NCBI RefSeq assembly: GCF_947496515.1
Contig: NZ_CANMDB010000013.1
Span: forward strand, 62,001 to 126,000
Direction of reading: 5' to 3'
Length of the DNA: 64,000 nucleotides
Origin: an uncultured Roseobacter sp.
GTDB lineage: Bacteria > Pseudomonadota > Alphaproteobacteria > Rhodobacterales > Rhodobacteraceae
A model generated the notes under the pieces. The model was not told the origin of the DNA. It did not search any database and was given only the letters and a program-made list of their open reading frames with translations. The translations under genes were made by a program, and so were the position numbers. Below, in pieces: positions 9,396 to 18,192 of the stretch. The stretch's first letter is position 1, and each line of letters opens with the position of its first letter.

Positions 9396-11051
9396 ATGCC
9401 GCTCTTTAACTTTCCCAATCTGATTTTTGGTAACGGCAATATTCACGGCACGAATAGGAATGACCTCATTATCGGATCGTTCGGCGATGATTACGTGAAC
9501 GCTAAGGATGGGAACGACCTGGTCTTTGGTCTGTCTGGCGACGACAAGCTGGCAGGTGGTCTCGGTGATGACACGATGTTTGGCGGTGCAGGTGATGACA
9601 CCGTCGAAGGCGGCAACGGAGAGGACTATCTTTCCGGTGGCTCTGGCGACGACATCGTTGTGGGCAACAAGGGCAACGACGAGATGTTCGGTGGGCGCGG
9701 CGATGACCTGCTGGTCTGGAACAACGGTGACGGCTCGGACCTGATGGACGGTGGCGATGGCTATGACATCCAGCAGGTGAATTTCGACACCGATCTGGTG
9801 AACAATGATCTGCAGAACGATGACGTGGCCGAGTTTTCCGTGACCGACGAGGGTATTCAGTTCGCCCGCATCGAGGTGAACGGCCAGACGGAAGCCGGTC
9901 TCTTCCAGCTCGATATCCGCAACACCGAAGTGCAGGAAACCAACTTTGGCGGGGGCGACGACACCGCGGTGATCACCGGCGACGTACTGAACGAGATCAA
10001 GCTCGATCTGGATGGTGGTGACGGCGTCGATACGCTCGACCTGAGCCAGGCGGCAGAGGCGGTCAAGGTGAACCTGAAGAAAGGCACGCTGAACGACGCG
10101 CATGCGGTGAACTTCGAGAATGTCGTGGGCACCGCCTTTGATGACAAGATCATCGGGGACAATGGCGCCAACGTCCTTTCCGGTCAGAACGGTGATGACA
10201 AACTCGTCGGTCGTGGTGGCGACGACACGATCATTGGCAACAAGGGCAACGACGAGATGTTTGGTGGGCGCGGCGATGACCTGCTTGTCTGGAACAACGG
10301 TGACGGCTCGGACCTGATGGACGGCGGCAGGGGATACGACATCCAGCAGGTGAACTTCGACACCGATCTGGTGAACGACGATCTGCAGAACGATGACGTG
10401 GCCGAGTTTTTCGTGACCGACGAGGGCATCCAGTTCGCCCGCATCGAAGTGAACGGCCAGACGGAAGCTGGGCTCTTCCAGCTCGACATCCGCAACACCG
10501 AGGTGCAGGAAACCAACTTCGGCGGCGGCGAGGACACTGCAGTGATCACCGGCGATGTGCTGAACGAGATCAAGCTCGATCTCGACGGTGGTGACGGCGT
10601 GGACACGCTGGACTTCGATCAGGCATCTGGGCCCATCAGCGTGAACCTCGAGACTGGCGCGATCGAGATCGACAACGGGGCTGGCCAAGACGCCTCTGCC
10701 GTCAACTTCGAGAACGTCACCGGGACCGACAGCAATGATGTCATCGTCGGCAACGACTTGGACAACGTCATTCGCGGCGGTGCGGGGGATGACATCATGT
10801 CGGGCGGCAAAGGGGCCGACACCTTTGTGTTCTTCGAAGAAGATATCGGTGTCGATGTCATCCTCGACTTCGAAGTCGGTGTGGATCAACTGGCATTCTT
10901 GACGACAGACCCTGACGTCACGACGGAAAACCTGCTCGCCAACCTGAGCCAGGTCGGAGACGACGTCGAGTTGGCCTTCAATGACAAGGTGATCACGTTC
11001 GAAGATGCTGTGGTCACAGACTTTGGCGCCGATGATTTCATGATTGCGTAA
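9396..11051 (+). CDS. RTX calcium-binding protein with internal duplication
   Basis: The 551-residue acidic protein contains several blocks of RTX nonapeptides (GGxGxDxU type, for example GGLGDDTMFGGAGDD) that fold into Ca2+-binding beta rolls outside the cell. It has no N-terminal signal. The C-terminus (GADTFVFFEEDIG, VILDFEVGVDQL, then about 50 residues ending DFGADDFMIA) looks like a type I secretion signal, but no type I exporter genes are in the window. The centre consists of two nearly identical 130-residue units. The ATG at 9396 has GGAGA five bases upstream; the ATG at 9384 has no such site. No enzymatic domain is visible, so adhesin, surface-layer or biofilm roles are all possible. 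Confidence 0.88.
   Translation: MPLFNFPNLIFGNGNIHGTNRNDLIIGSFGDDYVNAKDGNDLVFGLSGDDKLAGGLGDDTMFGGAGDDTVEGGNGEDYLSGGSGDDIVVGNKGNDEMFGGRGDDLLVWNNGDGSDLMDGGDGYDIQQVNFDTDLVNNDLQNDDVAEFSVTDEGIQFARIEVNGQTEAGLFQLDIRNTEVQETNFGGGDDTAVITGDVLNEIKLDLDGGDGVDTLDLSQAAEAVKVNLKKGTLNDAHAVNFENVVGTAFDDKIIGDNGANVLSGQNGDDKLVGRGGDDTIIGNKGNDEMFGGRGDDLLVWNNGDGSDLMDGGRGYDIQQVNFDTDLVNDDLQNDDVAEFFVTDEGIQFARIEVNGQTEAGLFQLDIRNTEVQETNFGGGEDTAVITGDVLNEIKLDLDGGDGVDTLDFDQASGPISVNLETGAIEIDNGAGQDASAVNFENVTGTDSNDVIVGNDLDNVIRGGAGDDIMSGGKGADTFVFFEEDIGVDVILDFEVGVDQLAFLTTDPDVTTENLLANLSQVGDDVELAFNDKVITFEDAVVTDFGADDFMIA
9663..10052 (+). repeat. Direct repeat copy 1 inside the RTX gene
   Basis: A 390-base unit that recurs 573 bases (191 codons) downstream. 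The two protein copies differ at few positions, while the DNA copies differ mostly at third codon positions, so both copies seem to be under selection. Confidence 0.9.
10236..10625 (+). repeat. Direct repeat copy 2 inside the RTX gene
   Basis: Second copy of the 390-base unit. It encodes the NKGNDEMFGGRGDDLLVWNN block, a non-RTX segment of about 75 residues, and a TGDVLNEIKLDLDGGDGVDTL block, as in copy 1. Confidence 0.9.
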
Positions 11052-11078
11052 GTAAATGTAGCATCGCGGCGCACGAGG

Positions 11079-11113
11079 CCCCGCCAGCTGTCGGCTGGCG
11101 GGGCTTTTCTTTG
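11079..11113 (+). terminator. Rho-independent terminator after the RTX gene
   Basis: A perfect 10-bp stem (CCCCGCCAGC, loop TGTCG, GCTGGCGGGG at 11094-11103) followed by a T-rich tract CTTTTCTTT. It ends 60 bases after the RTX stop codon and isolates that gene as a single transcription unit. Confidence 0.9.
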
Positions 11114-11668
11114 ACTGTCAGCCTTGAAGCGGGCTGTTGCATCATGGATCCAAGATCGCGTTTGGGCTGCCATGCTGTGTCAGTCGCCAGTGGAGCACAT
11201 CCCGAACGTCATTCGCACTGATCCGGGGCCGCACTGCTACGCAGAGCGCCGCGCAGGCAGGCGCTCCGGCATCACCAGCTTTTTGTATGTACGGCCATTG
11301 CTGAACTTGTATCGCCCGAAAGCCCCGCCTTCCGACATGCGTTCACGACAGCCAATCCATCGCGCCAATAGGCGTCAATCGCGTGCAGCAGCGTTGGGGC
11401 GTTCTCATCAAGATACTGCTTCCCAATAACCTCTATTTCCTCTTGTAACACTGAAATGCTGACACGGTTTTCGGGGCTAAGACAGATGGGGGCTATCCCT
11501 GTGAAATTGTCGACTACTTTCTCATCTGACCCAAAAAGCTTTGTCCCGGGTGCCAGCTGCACCGAACCGGCGGCCAAATTGGCATAACTACATCTGCGCC
11601 ACCGTCTGCTTGCGATGAGTTGGGCTGACGTCGTCTTCGTGCATTGACCTTTTTCCGGCAATCGTTTT
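11114..11668. other. Gene-free stretch before the riboswitch
   Basis: No intact gene is supported. On the minus strand around 11240-11450 there are short open pieces in two frames (for example GRYKFSNGRTYKKLV) that could be a decayed coding sequence, but I cannot name a family. The promoter for the riboswitch RNA should lie near the 3' end of this stretch. Confidence 0.4.
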
Positions 11669-11868
11669 TGGTCGTGCCGATGGTTCTCAGCAGCCCAAAG
11701 CGCAGATGAGATGAAAAGGGAACACGGTGCGGCGTCTCCAGTAGACACCAAGTCCGTGACTGCCCCCGCAACTGTGAGTGGTGAGTGACCCCGATATGAC
11801 CACTGGACGGAATGTCCGGGAAGGTTCGGGCAAACAGCGACCCGCGAGTCAGGAGACCTGCCATCACC
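11669..11868 (+). ncRNA. Cobalamin (B12) riboswitch
   Basis: The leader contains the conserved cobalamin riboswitch elements in order: ATGAAAAGGGAACACGGTG (11711-11729), CCCCCGCAACTGTGA (11763-11777) and the B12 box GAGTCAGGAGACCTGCC (11846-11862). These RNAs bind adenosyl- or hydroxocobalamin and switch off the downstream genes when B12 is plentiful. The next genes are the DUF1636 protein and an ABC importer, so that import system should be induced by B12 shortage. Confidence 0.93.
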
Positions 11869-11977
11869 GGCGCACATGTGCGTCGGCATTTCAACACGGT
11901 GCGGGCGGGGTGCCTGGTCAGGAGAATATGATGGCAATGCGGTTCTTCCCGCGACAACATGGTTCTTTTTCCTTCGC

Positions 11978-11996
11978 CCGCCCGAAAGGCGGAGGG
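11978..11996 (+). promoter_or_regulatory. Hairpin overlapping the ribosome site of the DUF1636 gene
   Basis: CCGCC (11978-11982), loop CGAAA, GGCGG (11988-11992). The Shine-Dalgarno sequence GGAGGG (11991-11996) starts inside the 3' arm, so the hairpin could hide it. This would suit translational control by the upstream cobalamin riboswitch. Confidence 0.45.
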
Positions 11997-12000
11997 CCAG

Positions 12001-12396
12001 ATGGAACACCAAATTACAATCTGCACATCTTGTCGGCACACAGGCACGGAATGTCGTCCCGGCTATCAACTGATCAAGCGGCTGCGTGAGGCGATTGCCC
12101 TCGCCGGGGACGCGATCCCCCAGGACTTTGCGGTGTCAGGCGTTGCCTGCATGGCCGGATGTGACCGCCCCTGCACCGTTGCTTATCACGGGACGCGGAA
12201 AGCGACTTATCTTTTCGGTGACATAGATCCGGAGACCGACATCGAAGACCTCGTCGCATTTGCCGGACAATACGCTCATTTGCATGACGGCTGGTGTTCT
12301 TCGTGCGATCGACCGGGCAAGTTGCGCAAGTCGACCCTTGCGCGGGTGCCTGCGGCGATTGTGGCCATCGAAGAGAGCAAGGCTAAGGCGTCGTGA
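12001..12396 (+). CDS. DUF1636 cysteine-rich metal-binding protein
   Basis: A 131-residue DUF1636 family protein. It has the family pattern of clustered cysteines: CTSCRHTGTEC near the start, VACMAGCDRPCTVA in the middle and WCSSCDRPGKLR near the end, plus the YLFGD block. The cysteines suggest a bound metal or Fe-S cluster. The family is commonly found beside cobalamin or cobalt genes; here it is the first gene behind a cobalamin riboswitch and its stop overlaps the start of the ABC ATPase. The ATG at 12001 is chosen over 11959 for its GGAGGG site and the conserved start. Its biochemical role is not established; cobalt or cobalamin handling is an inference. Confidence 0.88.
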   Translation: MEHQITICTSCRHTGTECRPGYQLIKRLREAIALAGDAIPQDFAVSGVACMAGCDRPCTVAYHGTRKATYLFGDIDPETDIEDLVAFAGQYAHLHDGWCSSCDRPGKLRKSTLARVPAAIVAIEESKAKAS

Positions 12397-13193
12397 CCGC
12401 GGCGGTGCTTTCCGTACAGGATTTGTCATGGTCACCGGCCCGCGGCACCGAAACGCTGCTGCATCAAACCAGCTTTGATCTGGCCGCGGGGCGGATACTG
12501 GGCATCGTTGGCCCGAACGGAGCCGGGAAAACCACTTTGCTTCGGCTGCTTTACCGGTTTCATCGCCCGGTTACCGGCAAAGTATGCATAGACGGCGAGG
12601 ATATCTGGACACTCTCGGCGCGCAGTGTTGCGCGGCGCGTCGCCGCGGTCTTGCAGGAACAACCGAATGACTTTGCCCTGACCGTGCGCGAAATCGTGGC
12701 CCTTGGACGCACGCCACACCGGCGTGGGTTCGGCGCAGGTGCCGGGTCGCGTGACGAGGAGATGGTTAACGGTGCATTGGAACGGCTCCGCCTGCATGGC
12801 CTCGCGGGCCGCCCCCTGAGCACGTTATCGGGCGGCGAACGCCAACGGGTAATGGTTGCTCGCGCCCTCGCGCAAGAGCCGCGGCTCCTGATCCTCGATG
12901 AGCCGACCAACCATCTCGACATCCGCCATCAGCTCGAAGTGTTGGACCTGATCCGCACCCTGCCGCTCACGATTGTCACATCGCTCCATGATTTGAACCT
13001 CGCCGCAGGCGTTTGCGACGATGTTCTGCTGCTGCGCTCAGGCCGAACCGTCGGGTTTGGCCCCCCGTCTCAAGTCTTGTCCGAAGACTCCGTCGGAGAA
13101 GCATTTCAAGTCATCGCTTGCCGCGAACGGCTTTCCCTCAGCGATACCGATCACCTCACGTTCCACCTCAGAAACAAGGTATTTAGTCCATGA
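12393..13193 (+). CDS. ABC importer ATPase, BtuD/FecE type
   Basis: A 266-residue ATP-binding subunit with Walker A GPNGAGKT (40-47), signature LSGGE (145-149), Walker B LLILDEP from 165 and a switch histidine in TSLHDLNL. It belongs to the class II (siderophore/heme/B12) importers. The GTG start overlaps the DUF1636 stop (GTGA) and the gene overlaps the binding-protein gene by four bases. The riboswitch points to cobalamin, a precursor or cobalt as cargo. The sequence alone does not exclude an iron chelate. Confidence 0.92.
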   Translation: MTAAVLSVQDLSWSPARGTETLLHQTSFDLAAGRILGIVGPNGAGKTTLLRLLYRFHRPVTGKVCIDGEDIWTLSARSVARRVAAVLQEQPNDFALTVREIVALGRTPHRRGFGAGAGSRDEEMVNGALERLRLHGLAGRPLSTLSGGERQRVMVARALAQEPRLLILDEPTNHLDIRHQLEVLDLIRTLPLTIVTSLHDLNLAAGVCDDVLLLRSGRTVGFGPPSQVLSEDSVGEAFQVIACRERLSLSDTDHLTFHLRNKVFSP

Positions 13194-14125
13194 GAATGAC
13201 CCTCCAGACGTCCGCCGCCATCATCCTGTCCGCTGGCATTGCAGCTGCCGAAACCACCGTGCGAAGCTGCGACCGGACCGTCACCTTCGATGCACCGCCA
13301 GAACGGGCAGTCTCGCACGATGTCAACTTGACCGAGATGATGCTGGTGCTTGGTCTCGCTGACCGCATGGTCGGCTATACGGGTATCTCCGGCTGGAAAA
13401 CGCTGGACGAAGAGATGCGGGCCGGCGTTGAAGAGCTTCCGGAGCTGGCTGCCAGATACGCCTCCAAGGAGGTGTTGGTCGGCGCTGACGTGGATTTCTT
13501 TTTCGCAGGGTGGAATTACGGGATGAGGGTTGGCGGCGAGGTCACGCCAGAGACATTGGAACCCTTTGGCATCAATGTCTACGAGCTCACGGAGTCCTGC
13601 ACCCATATCATGAACAAAGGCAAAGCGAGCATTGAAGACATGTATGTGGATTTGACGAACCTCGGTCGCATCTTCGGTGTCGCGGAGAAGGCAAGCGAAC
13701 TGGTCGAAGGCTACCGCAGGGATCTCGCCACTTTCACACAAGATCTGGAGACGGGCGAACCACCACGTGTGTTCGTCTATGACAGCGGTGAAGATGCCCC
13801 GTTTACCGCTGGCCGCTACGCCATGCCGACCGCACTGATCGAAGCGGCGGGTGGGGTCAACATCATGGACGATTTTGAAAAGAGCTGGGCCACAGTGACC
13901 TGGGAAGAAGTGGTCGAGCGGGACCCGGAAGTCATTGTTATCGTCAATTACGGCGACGTCACAGCCGAACAGAAACGGGATTTCATGATGTCCAACCCGG
14001 CATTGGCCGAACTGGCAGCGGTCAAAAGCGACCGGTTCGTCACGCTGGAATATGTCGAGGCGACACCCGGTCCACGTAATATTCAGGCAATCAAGACACT
14101 CGCCGACGCTTTCTGGGCAGATTAG
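13190..14125 (+). CDS. ABC importer substrate-binding protein, BtuF/FecB type
   Basis: A 311-residue periplasmic binding protein with a signal peptide (MRMTLQTSAAIILSAGIAAAE) and the class III fold layout: a PPERAVSHDVNLTEMMLVLG lobe, a long connecting helix around 160-185 and a second lobe with VTWEEVVERDPEVIVIVNYG. It captures the substrate for the permease that follows. It lies between its ATPase and permease under the cobalamin riboswitch. The family also includes ferric-siderophore binders, so the ligand is inferred from context. Confidence 0.9.
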   Translation: MRMTLQTSAAIILSAGIAAAETTVRSCDRTVTFDAPPERAVSHDVNLTEMMLVLGLADRMVGYTGISGWKTLDEEMRAGVEELPELAARYASKEVLVGADVDFFFAGWNYGMRVGGEVTPETLEPFGINVYELTESCTHIMNKGKASIEDMYVDLTNLGRIFGVAEKASELVEGYRRDLATFTQDLETGEPPRVFVYDSGEDAPFTAGRYAMPTALIEAAGGVNIMDDFEKSWATVTWEEVVERDPEVIVIVNYGDVTAEQKRDFMMSNPALAELAAVKSDRFVTLEYVEATPGPRNIQAIKTLADAFWAD

Positions 14126-14128
14126 CCC

Positions 14129-15184
14129 ATGGGCCGGGTCCAAGGCGGCCAAACCCGGATCAGTCGCAGCGGCAGGTTACCTGCCGTTGCTTTGGGCGGT
14201 CTGGCGGTCCTTTTGGTGTCGCTCTCTTTTGCGATCTCCGTCGGGGCCGTTCAGGTTCCGTTGACCACCGTTTGGGGGGTGTTTCTGAACAAGCTGGCGC
14301 CGGGTCTGGTCGAGCAAACCTGGTCTCAGGGCAGGGCAGCCATTGTCTGGGAGATCCGCTTTCCACGCGCATTCCTCGCTATGATCGTCGGGGCGGGCCT
14401 CGCGATGGTCGGGGCCAGTCTGCAGGCCGTCACAAGGAACCCGCTGGCGGATCCCCACCTTCTCGGGATTTCCTCCGGTGGCGCATTCGGTGCGATATTG
14501 GCACTGCTTCACACCGGCCTTTTCGTCGGTCTCTTGACGGTACCGCTGCTCGCTTTCCTTGGCGCGCTCGGTGCGACTGCCATCGTGCTCGGTGTCTCGC
14601 GTTTTGCGGATGCGACGAGCGCTGACCGTCTGGTTCTGGCCGGTGTCGCAGTGTCGTTTATCATCATGGCAGCAGCAAACCTCTTGATCTTTCTGGGCGA
14701 CCCGCGGGCGGCACATACTGTCGTTTTCTGGATGCTGGGTGGGCTTGGTCTCGCGCAGTGGGGCCAATTGATGTATCCGTTTGTGGTTCTTGCGGGATGC
14801 GCCGCCTGGCTGATGCTTCGCGCCGGTGACCTGAACGCGATGACGGTGGGCGATGAAACGGCATCGACGCTGGGGATCCCCGTTTCCCGGTTTCGCCTGC
14901 TGGTATTTGTGGTCGGTGCGTTGATGACCGGGGTCATGGTCGCCTTTTCCGGTATCATCGGCTTTGTCGGCTTGATGGTTCCGCACCTCGCCCGCATGTT
15001 TGTGGGGGGCGATTACACCCGCGTCCTGCCTGGATCTGCCTTGATCGGCGCCATCTTTCTTCTCTGGGCTGACATCGCGGCTCGAACGGTGATGGCACCA
15101 GAGGACATGCCCATCGGCATCGTTTCCGGATTGATCGGCGGCCTATTTTTCATTTGGCTGCTGGGACGAAAGCGACGCACCTGA
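14129..15184 (+). CDS. ABC importer permease, BtuC/FecCD type
   Basis: A 351-residue polytopic membrane protein of the FecCD family with about ten hydrophobic segments. Family blocks seen are IVWEIRFPRAFLAMIVGAGL, AVTRNPLADPHLLGISSGG, VAFSGIIGFVGLMVPHLAR and LLWADIAARTV plus MPIGIVSGLIGGLFF. Two copies form the channel for the ligand released by the upstream binding protein. It starts three bases after that gene and ends the riboswitch-controlled operon. Confidence 0.93.
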   Translation: MGRVQGGQTRISRSGRLPAVALGGLAVLLVSLSFAISVGAVQVPLTTVWGVFLNKLAPGLVEQTWSQGRAAIVWEIRFPRAFLAMIVGAGLAMVGASLQAVTRNPLADPHLLGISSGGAFGAILALLHTGLFVGLLTVPLLAFLGALGATAIVLGVSRFADATSADRLVLAGVAVSFIIMAAANLLIFLGDPRAAHTVVFWMLGGLGLAQWGQLMYPFVVLAGCAAWLMLRAGDLNAMTVGDETASTLGIPVSRFRLLVFVVGALMTGVMVAFSGIIGFVGLMVPHLARMFVGGDYTRVLPGSALIGAIFLLWADIAARTVMAPEDMPIGIVSGLIGGLFFIWLLGRKRRT

Positions 15185-15349
15185 ATTCATACGAGCTGCA
15201 GGTCTTGACGAAGGGCTCAGCGGCACAAGGCCGGGTGCTGGATAGATCCGGACTGAGGGTTCAGGTTGTGATTTGGACTAAACCACGAGGCTGCAACCAT
15301 GCCAGTCCACTACCGAAGCCAAGGCGCCATCCGCTGTGCAAGGGATCTT

Positions 15350-15362
15350 TACTGAAACAGTA
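15350..15362. promoter_or_regulatory. 13-bp palindrome upstream of hmuR
   Basis: TACTG-AAA-CAGTA is a perfect inverted repeat 72 bases before the hmuR start, in the only gap between the B12 operon and hmuR. It could be an operator for iron- or heme-responsive control. No known consensus is claimed. Confidence 0.35.
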
Positions 15363-15434
15363 GGTTATTCTATACCACTCGAAACGCGCCCCACCCACCC
15401 TCAGGCAGGCTTTGCGCTGACTTAGGAGATGGAT

Positions 15435-17489
15435 ATGGGAAAAAAGATGCGTCGAGCGGTTTGTGCCACAGTGACATTGAGCATGCTGCCAACCGGTTCT
15501 GGCCTCGCGCAGGAAGCCGTATTCGAACTGCCACCACTCACTATCGGGACAGCGCTGCGGGATGATCGCGATATCCTCGACACACCGGTGGCCGGGACGG
15601 TCCGGCAAGGCGAGGAACTGGAGCGGCGCCAGGCGGACACATACCAGGAGTTGATCGGCGATATCCCCGGCGTGGTGATCGAAGGCGGCCCGCGCGGCAT
15701 CTCGCAAGAGCCCAACATTCGTGGATTCCAGGATGAGCAGGTCGTTCTGCGGCTGGACGGGGGTCGGTTGAATTTCAACCAGGCACACCGGGGCAGGTTC
15801 TTTTTCGATCCCGACATCGTACAGCGGGTGGAGGTGGTCCGCGGGGGCGGCTCGACGCTCTTTGGATCGGGCGCGATCGGGGGGGTGATTGCCGTCGAAA
15901 CCAAGGACGCCGCGGATCTGCTGGATCCCGGTCAAACCACCGGTGCGCGGCTTCGCTTTGGGTTTTCCGACAACGGACGGGTCGCCAGCCCGACGGCCAC
16001 TGTCTACGGCGACTGGGGCCGGTTCGACGCGCTCGGGTTTCTGGGCGCGCGAGAGTTCGGTGAGGCATTGGCGGACGGCAATGGCAATGACATCCTGCGC
16101 TCGGAGGTCGACAGCCTGAACGGGCTTTTGACCCTGGGGTTCGAGCCGGCGCCGGATCAGCGGTTCGAACTGGCGTTGTCCTATTACGACGATGAGGGCA
16201 TCACACCTCCCAACGCGAATGCGGCCTCCACCGCGACTGGCGATGTAGAGCGTGAGGCGGAGGTTCTGACCGGCCGTCTGTCCTGGGATTGGGCGCCGGA
16301 GAATTCCGATGTGCTGGATCTCAGCGTGCTGCTTTACGGCAACAGGTTGGAAATCGGAGAGGACCGGTTGTCGGATGGCCGGAGGGACAACACCGAATAT
16401 GACACAGTCGGTTTCGAGGTGGTCAACAGATCGGCGTTCGACATCGGCATACCGGTCAGTTTGGTCTACGGGCTGGAAGCGTTTCGTGACACCCAGACGG
16501 GGACCCGCGACGGCAGCGCGCGCCCCCAGTTTCCCGATGCGGAGGCGGACACCATCGGCGCCTTCGTCGAAGCGACCTTTGCCGTGGCACCGCGCCTCGA
16601 TCTGATCGCGGGCGTGCGGTTCGACGACTACAGCCGGGATGTGGACGACCCGGCCCTCGCGGATGTGAGCGAAGAATTCGTCTCTCCCCGGATCGGCTTC
16701 AGCTTTCGCCCCGACCCCCGCTGGCAGCTCTATGGCAATGTCGCGCGGGCCTACCGCGCGCCCTCGCTCACCGAACTCTTTAATGACGGCGAGCATTTTG
16801 CGGATGACATCAACGTCGGCCCGCCCTTTGGCTCCGTTCGCTTCATCAATAACTTCGTGCCGAACCCGGATCTGAAGGAGGAGAAATCGACCCAGGCGGA
16901 GCTCGGGATGCGATTTGATCAGGCCGGGGTGTTCCGCGACAGCGATACTCTGCGCCTGTCCGCCAACGCCTACTACGCAGAGGTCGATGACTTCATCGAT
17001 TCCGTTGTATCGGGGCCGGATTTTTCAACCGTGGCGACCGGAACGGTCTTTGGAACGACCACGACGCGCAACGTGGATGCGGAACTCTACGGGTTGGAAG
17101 CCGAGGTGGATTACGATGCCGGGCGATGGTTCGGTGGTCTTGGGTTGAGCCTGCCGCGCGGGAAACAGACGAACGGAGAGGCTCTGGGGTCGATCCCACA
17201 GGAGAGGCTGGTCGCCACGCTGGGTTTTCGACCGACTGACGAGACGGAGCTTGGACTGCGCGCAACCTTTGCCTCGGAGCAGGAGGATGTCCCGGCGGGC
17301 GCGACCACCGGCCAGTCCTACAGTGTGCTTGATGTCTTTGGCTCCTGGTCACCGGAGAAGGGTCCCTTGGCGGGGTCGGTCTGGCGGGCGGGGGTCGATA
17401 ACCTGTTGGACGAGCAGTATACAATCTATCCCAATGACCTGCCGCAAGCCGGGCGGACACTGAAGGTTTCTGTCTCGTACAAATTCTGA
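15435..17489 (+). CDS. hmuR: TonB-dependent outer membrane heme receptor HmuR
   Basis: A 684-residue outer membrane receptor: signal peptide ending near GLAQ, plug domain with PGVVIEGGPRGISQEPNIRG and VEVVRGGGSTLFGSGAIGGV, then a 22-strand beta barrel ending in the aromatic VSVSYKF. The YRAPSLTELFNDGEHF block and following PNPDLKEEKS match the conserved FRAP/NPNL region of heme and hemoglobin receptors, and hmuSTUV follow. The ATG at 15435 is used because TAGGAG sits six bases before it; the ATG at 15429 abuts that site. It takes heme across the outer membrane using TonB energy. Confidence 0.9.
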   Translation: MGKKMRRAVCATVTLSMLPTGSGLAQEAVFELPPLTIGTALRDDRDILDTPVAGTVRQGEELERRQADTYQELIGDIPGVVIEGGPRGISQEPNIRGFQDEQVVLRLDGGRLNFNQAHRGRFFFDPDIVQRVEVVRGGGSTLFGSGAIGGVIAVETKDAADLLDPGQTTGARLRFGFSDNGRVASPTATVYGDWGRFDALGFLGAREFGEALADGNGNDILRSEVDSLNGLLTLGFEPAPDQRFELALSYYDDEGITPPNANAASTATGDVEREAEVLTGRLSWDWAPENSDVLDLSVLLYGNRLEIGEDRLSDGRRDNTEYDTVGFEVVNRSAFDIGIPVSLVYGLEAFRDTQTGTRDGSARPQFPDAEADTIGAFVEATFAVAPRLDLIAGVRFDDYSRDVDDPALADVSEEFVSPRIGFSFRPDPRWQLYGNVARAYRAPSLTELFNDGEHFADDINVGPPFGSVRFINNFVPNPDLKEEKSTQAELGMRFDQAGVFRDSDTLRLSANAYYAEVDDFIDSVVSGPDFSTVATGTVFGTTTTRNVDAELYGLEAEVDYDAGRWFGGLGLSLPRGKQTNGEALGSIPQERLVATLGFRPTDETELGLRATFASEQEDVPAGATTGQSYSVLDVFGSWSPEKGPLAGSVWRAGVDNLLDEQYTIYPNDLPQAGRTLKVSVSYKF

Positions 17490-18192
17490 GGGTGCCGGGT
17501 CGGCGTGCCGCATAGAGGCCTGCTGCGGTTGAGATGCCCGCGCGTTCTGCCGTCGTGGATCCCGAGGAAACCTCTGCAGCGTCCCCTCAGGACCTCTGCG
17601 CATGAACGTGACGCCCTCCAAAAAGGCCCCGCGGACCTTGCGCTCGACGGTCTCCGATATGATCTAAGATTATACTTTTGCGCCCCGGCATGCCGCTGGT
17701 CCGCAGGTGGTTGAACCGATGCTATCTTCTGCAAAACGACACGCCGTGTTCAAACGCCACGCGGTTCGGCATTTTGCCGGACCTCGGCCTTACGATATTT
17801 GAAGTCGCCCCCGATCGCGGGTGGTGACTGGCCTATGGAGGGTATCCGGTTGTCGCGCAGAGCCCTGCCACGGACCTGCGTTTGCAAACCCACCTGCCTT
17901 CCTTCAGCTTGAGCTGAATTTGCACTATTGGTCGACATGACCATTCCCAAAGAATGCATTGCTATGTGAAGTCTTCCTACTTTTGCTCATTTGGCCGCGC
18001 GAGCCGTGCTACATCAGGGGTGCGTAGCAGACGAGTGGCATAAGCGGATACTCTGACAGACGCAGTAAAGAATTTCCTCCGCCCATTGCACCGTCGCGCT
18101 AATCCGACTAAATTCGTCAAGAAACCTTCCATAGCCACGCCGTCCGGCCCAGCCACTGGGACACCCTCTCCATTCACGTGAGGACAGACGCC
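17490..18192. other. Gene-poor stretch between hmuR and hmuS
   Basis: No intact gene is supported. Around 17600-17700 one plus-strand frame reads LALDGLRYDLRLY, which faintly resembles the end of a HemP/HmuP hemin uptake peptide, but there is no good start and the usual GKLILTK tail is absent. A promoter for hmuSTUV is expected in the 3' part, from about 17900 onward. Confidence 0.45.

Noticed and set aside
9378-10889. A 503-codon minus-strand frame opposite the RTX gene
   Set aside because: Its repeats simply mirror the duplicated RTX units, and it has no family resemblance or ribosome site.
15435-17489. BtuB-type B12 receptor, because it follows the cobalamin importer
   Set aside because: The FRAP/NPNL-like region and the following hmuSTUV genes fit a heme receptor, and it is outside the riboswitch operon by a 250-base gap.
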